Part shown: in pieces, positions 59,881 through 64,000 of the stretch | Layout of the letters: each line of letters begins with the position of its first letter | Position numbering within the stretch: position 1 is the stretch's first letter | Assembly (NCBI GenBank): GCA_027924585.1 | Contig: BSBM01000994.1 | Coordinates: forward strand, 13,002,501 to 13,066,500 | Source: Larix kaempferi | Taxonomy: Eukaryota; Streptophyta; Pinopsida; Pinales; Pinaceae | Direction: 5' to 3' | DNA length: 64,000 nucleotides | Program-made: the position numbers and the translations under genes | The notes under the pieces: model-generated | The model's input: only the letters and a program-made list of their open reading frames with translations | Databases searched by the model: none | Told to the model about the DNA's origin: nothing

Positions 59881-61183
59881 AAAGAGCGTATATCTTCACC
59901 TACAAAAGAAGGACTACAACATGTGTTCCAGCAACAAAGATATCTATTGAAGATATTGAAGTTCCTAGGATCTGGGATGAAGAAATGGAATGCCATGATC
60001 CATCGATCATGAAGAAGATGTTTGGGATGCAGTCCCAAGACTTGACAGAGTGCCACATGTGTGCATATTGAAGAAAGCCTTGTATGGCTTGTAGCAAGCT
60101 CCCAGAACTTGGTATGGTAGGATGGACAGTTTCCTATCTAGTTTGGGCTTTACCAAGAGTAAAGTGGATTCCAACCTTTACTACAAGGTTGAAGAAGGGA
60201 ATCCTGTGGTTCTACTCCTGTATGTGGATGACTTATTTGTAACAGGAGATGACAGATTGATTGCAGATACTAAGAGGAAGCTTGCTGTTGAGTTTGATAC
60301 GAAAGATTTGGGAATGATGCATTATTTCCTAGGTATGGAGGTGTGGCAGAGTGCAGGTGGGATCTTCCTTGTTCAAGGGAAGTACACAGTAGATATCCTG
60401 AAGAGATTCAGGATGATGGATTGCAAGGCCATGGCCACACCTATGGCATTGAATCTGAAGCTTCTATGTGATGGTTCATCTGAGCCGGTTGATGTCTCTA
60501 TGTATCGTCAGATGATTGCATCCTTGATGTACCTGACAAACACGAGACCAGATATTTGCTTTGTGGTGAACACATTGAGTTAGTTCCTAACAGATCCGAG
60601 GAGTGTTCATCTGGTTGCTGTAAAGCTTGTTTTGAGGTACCTGAAGGGTATAGTGGATTATGGGCTCAAGTATGAGGTGAATCAAAAGTTTAACCTGCGA
60701 GGTTATGTTGATTCAGATTGGGTTGGCAGTGCTGCAGATAGCAAGAGCACATCTGGGTGCTGTTTCAGTATGGGATCAAGTGTGCTCTCTTGGTTTAGTA
60801 GGAAGCAGTCCTACGTAGCACTGAGTACAGTTGAGGCAGAGTATGTTGCAGCCTGTTCAGCTAGTTGTGAGGCAGTATGGCTATGGAAGCTACTGTCTGA
60901 GTTATTTGATATCTTGTTCGATGCTACTGGCATCTTCTGTGATAGCCAGAGTTGTGTGAAGCTGTCTGAGAATCCAGTGTTTCGTGACAGGTCGAAACAC
61001 ATAGAGATCAAATATCACTATATCAGGGATATGGTGCAGAGAGGAGCTGTGAAGCTCCTTTATGTTGTGATGGATGAGCAGATTGCATATGTGCTGACGA
61101 ATCCACTAGCCAGGGTGAAGTTCGAGTACTTCAGGAAGAGGCTTGGTGTTCTTCAGATCGAGGACACTTCGAGGAAGAAGTGA
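59881..61183 (+). pseudogene. Copia RT (C-terminal part) and RNase H
   Basis: After a short decayed stretch the frame reads VCILKKALYGL, a TAG at 60092 in place of the usual Lys, and QAPRTWYGRMDSFLSSLGF. Then LLLYVDDLFVTGDD (60205-60250; YVDD box intact), MHYFLGMEVWQ and MYRQMIASLMYLTNTRPDI. A stop at 60581 precedes RNase H: YVDSDWVGSAADSKSTSG, VALSTVEAEYVA, IFCDSQSCVKLSEN, HIEIKYHYIRDMV, ending at 61183. RNase H looks complete; RT lacks its first third. Confidence 0.9.
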
Positions 61184-61299
61184 TGGACACATTTGCTGAA
61201 GCCTTTCCAAGCATGTTGGAAGGAGGATCCTTCACATGGCTGTGGATGTAAGCATTGGATGATGAGCATCAGGATGATGTTCTAGTTTCTACTTTGTAT

Positions 61300-61470
61300 G
61301 ATCAGTTGGATCATTTATATGTATATGTATGTATGCATCATGTTGGATGCTGGATATGATCGGTTGGATCATTTGTATGTATTTTGTATACGCATCATGT
61401 TGGATGCTGGATATGATCGATTAGATCATTTGTATGTATTTTGTATATGCATCATGTTGGATGCTTGGAC
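61300..61470. repeat. 57-58 bp tandem repeat, three copies
   Basis: GATCRGTTGGATCATTT begins at 61300, 61358 and 61415; each unit ends with GCATCATGTTGGATGCTGG. Confidence 0.9.
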
Positions 61471-61777
61471 CATGTATCTATATATGTATTAGGTGGATAC
61501 ATTGTATGATCAGGTAGATCATGTATGTTGATGGATACATTGTGTGGATCATGTATCTATGTATCAGATGGATACACTGTGTATGATGATATGTATCAGG
61601 TAGATACTTGGTGTGCATCAGATGGATGCATTGCATGATCAGGGTGATCGTGGATGATGAGCTTCTCCAGATGACATGCAACAAGATGTTGCAGTGATGA
61701 TGATCAGGATGATGTATGATGAGTATCAGATGATACTTTGTGGCCATGGATCAGGTTGTGCAGATGAGCATGTCTCG

Positions 61778-62370
61778 GAGATCCTATAGGTCAGAGTTGC
61801 GTACCCATAATATCCTGGGATGCTCTTTCAAGGCATTGCTCTGGGAGGACATGTAATTTGTGCCCTGGGAGATCTTTAGGTCAGATTTTTGTACCCGTAA
61901 CATCCTGAGATGCTCTTGCGAGGTTTTGTCCTATGGCATGTAATTTGCTCCTGGGAGATCTGGATAGGATGAAAAAGGCCTCAGATGCTTCAGCCAGGTT
62001 TTTCCATGACCACATGTAATTTGCGCCTGGGAGATCTGGACAAGATGAAAAAGGCCTCATATGCTTCAGCCAAGTTTTGTGGTGGACGACATGTAATGTG
62101 CTCCTGGGAGATTCGACAGGTAGAGCTTTGTGCTCGTAATAGCCTAGGATGCTTCAGCCAGGTTTTGTGGTGAGATCACATGTAATGTGCTCCTCGGAGA
62201 TCCGACAGGCAGAGCTGTGTGCTCATAACAGCCTGGGATGCTTCAGCTAGGTTTTGTGATGGGTCATATGTAATGTGCTCCTGGGAGATCCTACAGGTAG
62301 AGCTGTGTGCTCGTAATAGCCTACGATGCTGCAGCCAGGTTTTGTGACGCACGTAATAAGTCCTGAGAAT
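61778..62370. repeat. 76-91 bp tandem repeat, about seven copies
   Basis: GAGATC (or GAGATT) after CCTGG or CTCG starts units at 61778, 61869, 61955, 62031, 62108, 62197 and 62285. Units share GATGCTTCAGCCAGGTTTTG and CATGTAATNTGCTCCTGG. Two unit types alternate in part: one with GACAGGTAGAGCT-GTGCTCGTAATAGCC, one with GATGAAAAAGGCC, the latter 10 or more bp shorter. Confidence 0.88.
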
Positions 62371-62582
62371 TCCACAGTATGGCTAGCGATGATGAAGACC
62401 TGTAGGAGGTGGGCCTACATCCAGTATGAAAAAGGACTGGCTCTGTAGAACTTCCTATGACAAGTAGATTCAAAAATTGGTTGAGATAGCAGCAGCAGTG
62501 ATGATGATGATGACGATGATCCCGAGAAGAAGACTTGTCTAGCATATCTGTGTCAAGAAATGCCTTCCTAGTTAAGAGGAAG

Positions 62583-63186
62583 TGTTGATGTATATGTAAC
62601 TTCGGAATGTATTTCATCTATGTATTTTATATATATTTATTGTACCCTTATAAGAGATGTGTCATTCCTCTATAAGGAAGTGTCGTCATGTGGATTGACA
62701 AGTGTCGCAAGTGTGTGTACTTGCCGATGGGTTATTAGACCACCATGTGTGGGGTTGTCCCTGAAATATATATTATAATGTGGATGTACCTAGCTAGACA
62801 AATCGGCCCCATAAGGTCACTGGGAAAATAGGTTAGTATAAATAGAGATCAGGTGATCTCTATTTATATCATTCAGAAAAGTACATCTCTCTCAATCAGA
62901 AAGTGGCGCACTAGTGAGGAGGAGGATTATCTGCTACTAGGAGACTATCTCAGTGTATTTTGGTTGTACTTTGGTTGAGCCATTGCTCTCTCTATCTCTG
63001 AGGAAGTTGTGGGGTTTTTCACCTTAGGGTTTTCCCCATGGAAGCTCTGTGTCTCTTGTCTCTTATGCTTTTGATTCTTGTGATGCTTGTCATACTTATT
63101 GTTATTGTCATGCATTGATATACTGTATATGTTATTCTCTCAGTAAAGATCCTAAAGTATTGTGAATTAATGCTCAAAATCTAACA
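62583..63186 (+). repeat. 3' LTR of the copia element
   Basis: 604 bp, TGTTGATGTATATG...AAATCTAACA, followed by GATTG. Confidence 0.95.
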
Positions 63187-63470
63187 GATTGATGTTCATA
63201 TTATGGACCTAAAGCTAATGAAATGGATTTCCCTTGATGTGAATGGGATCTTATTGCTCCTAGAGATAGACACACTACAATTGCTATTGAAAACATGCTT
63301 GTGGTATAAGGTGGATATTCTTGATACCATTACTTAGGAGAAGTTGATGTTTTGGATCTTGAAACCTTAACTTGGTCTAGAGTACAAATCTTGAAACCTT
63401 AACATCTTGCAAATTTTCGCCCAATCTCTTGAAATTAAATTCACCCACCCTAGTACAAATCTAGGTTGAA
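63187..63470 (+). pseudogene. Kelch-repeat gene fragment, right part
   Basis: Continues the left part: DVHIMDLKLMKWIS, a frame change near 63228, then WDLIAPRDRHTTIAIEN, LVV, a stop, GGYS, a stop, YHYLGEVDVLDLETLTWS. This is a full blade pattern (PRDRHT...V-x-GGYS...L-x-x-VDVLDLETLTW). Stops at about 63309 and 63321 and the frame change show it was dead or decayed too. From about 63390 no blade is visible. Confidence 0.7.
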
Positions 63471-63517
63471 TAACACCCTACTATGGAATATCATCTTATG
63501 GTGTTTTTTTTCTGTTC

Positions 63518-63957
63518 CCCAAAGGGTAGGTTTTCTCTTCGATCTCCATTGTGTTTTTACTTGAAAATATACCAGAGGATGTTAAAAAAATGTAATTGTT
63601 TTGTCAGGATTTCAGGTTTATTGAATGCATAATAGTGGAAATATGCATTTTGTTTATCTAGACTCTAAAGTATGATATTTCAAATATAATGATTTTCCCA
63701 AATATGTCTTTTTTTTATGTGAATTTGAACTTGTAATTAACGTATATCTACAGGCTTGGCCTAAGCCTGTAAGTTGAGTTGTTGTTTATAATTACATATG
63801 CACAAATGGAAATCAGACATATGGGTCTTATTTGGAATCGTGTCACCTAGCCCATCCACCTGTTGGTTGTTCCGAGTTCATTCTGATGTATATTGTCCTT
63901 GAGAAAGCTTGAACTCAAGCAGCCTATTGTCAATACTTTTGTATATTCACATGCTTA
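63518..63957 (+). repeat. Second copy of the 53.6-55.2 kb block, internally deleted
   Basis: Matches 53615-53826 then, directly joined at about 63735, 54966-55190, including the palindrome TACAGGCTTGGCCTAAGCCT at 63749. About 1.14 kb of the parent copy is missing. Sequence identity ends near 63957. Confidence 0.9.
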
Positions 63958-64000
63958 ATATGCCTACAAGAGGGCTAAGGAGAATGCCCATAGATCTATT
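63958..64000. other. End of window, nothing recognised
   Basis: Short unmatched sequence after the duplicated block. Confidence 0.3.

Larger units (their letters stand above)
61184..62582 (+). other. Copia 3' non-coding region
   Basis: About 1.4 kb between pol and the 3' LTR, made mostly of the two tandem-repeat arrays listed here plus GATG-rich sequence. The purine-rich AGTTAAGAGGAAG directly before the LTR is the likely polypurine tract. Confidence 0.75.
55965..63186 (+). mobile_element. Ty1/copia element, 7222 bp, target duplication GATTG
   Basis: Two 604-bp LTRs (55965-56568, 62583-63186), tRNA-Met primer site at 56569, gag-protease-integrase in one frame, then RT and RNase H: the copia order. 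GATTG flanks it at 55960-55964 and 63187-63191, and removing the insert rejoins a kelch gene frame. By eye the LTRs differ at about 26 of 604 positions with no gaps, so it is younger than the other coding elements here. The RT start is missing and several stops are present, so it cannot move alone. Confidence 0.95.

Noticed and set aside
61298-61492. Open frame with repeated MLDAGYDRLDHLYVF-like units
   Set aside because: The repeat unit is 57 bp (19 codons), which keeps one frame open; it lies in copia 3' non-coding sequence.
55965-63186. Endogenous pararetrovirus
   Set aside because: Integrase precedes RT and LTRs with a target duplication are present, so it is a Ty1/copia retrotransposon.

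Overview
The window reads as nuclear DNA of a land plant with a large, repeat-packed genome. A gymnosperm is my best guess, but that is inference. The grounds are AT-rich sequence, plant-type Ty3/gypsy and Ty1/copia elements primed by initiator tRNA-Met, plant LINE fragments, CACTA-type ends, long nested insertions and no intact gene. Nearly every coding stretch is an eroded transposon gene. I see no rRNA, tRNA or CRISPR array.

Layout. 0.1-1.5 kb: an unrecognised broken two-frame gene (minus). 3.2-10.45 kb: a probable old DNA transposon. A broken minus-strand gene carrying a TNP1-like stretch and a DUF7869-like stretch (signature HTHEDID) is flanked on both sides by palindromes spaced exactly 60 bp apart; a 5'-truncated LINE sits in the right array. 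11.7-13.25 kb: short tandem repeats, a 37-bp-arm foldback and a CACTA-type end. 14.3-34.0 kb: a decayed plus-strand Ty3/gypsy element cut by two later insertions, each with a 5-bp target duplication: a 4148-bp TG...CA element without genes (TTGAG) and an 8728-bp non-autonomous minus-strand LTR element with 1506-bp LTRs (CACAT). The 3' LTR ends at 34016 against a still older gypsy pol relic (34.0-35.0 kb).

36.4-36.7 kb: LINE debris. 38.65-49.5 kb: two Ty1/copia bodies sharing one middle LTR (LTR-body-LTR-body-LTR) and at least three identical stop codons; a CACTA-type end cuts the third LTR. 50.2-55.2 kb: an unrecognised gene relic that holds one frame for about 770 codons, broken only by stops, lying between two copies of a short palindrome. 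55.7-63.4 kb: a kelch-repeat gene fragment split by the best-preserved element here, a 7222-bp Ty1/copia with 604-bp LTRs, target duplication GATTG and a perfect 32-bp palindrome at its TATA box. 63.5-63.96 kb repeats sequence from 53.6-55.2 kb with about 1.1 kb missing.

No genes here work together in a pathway. The content is an insertion stratigraphy: old gypsy, then younger gypsy, then the nested LTR elements; and kelch fragment, then copia.
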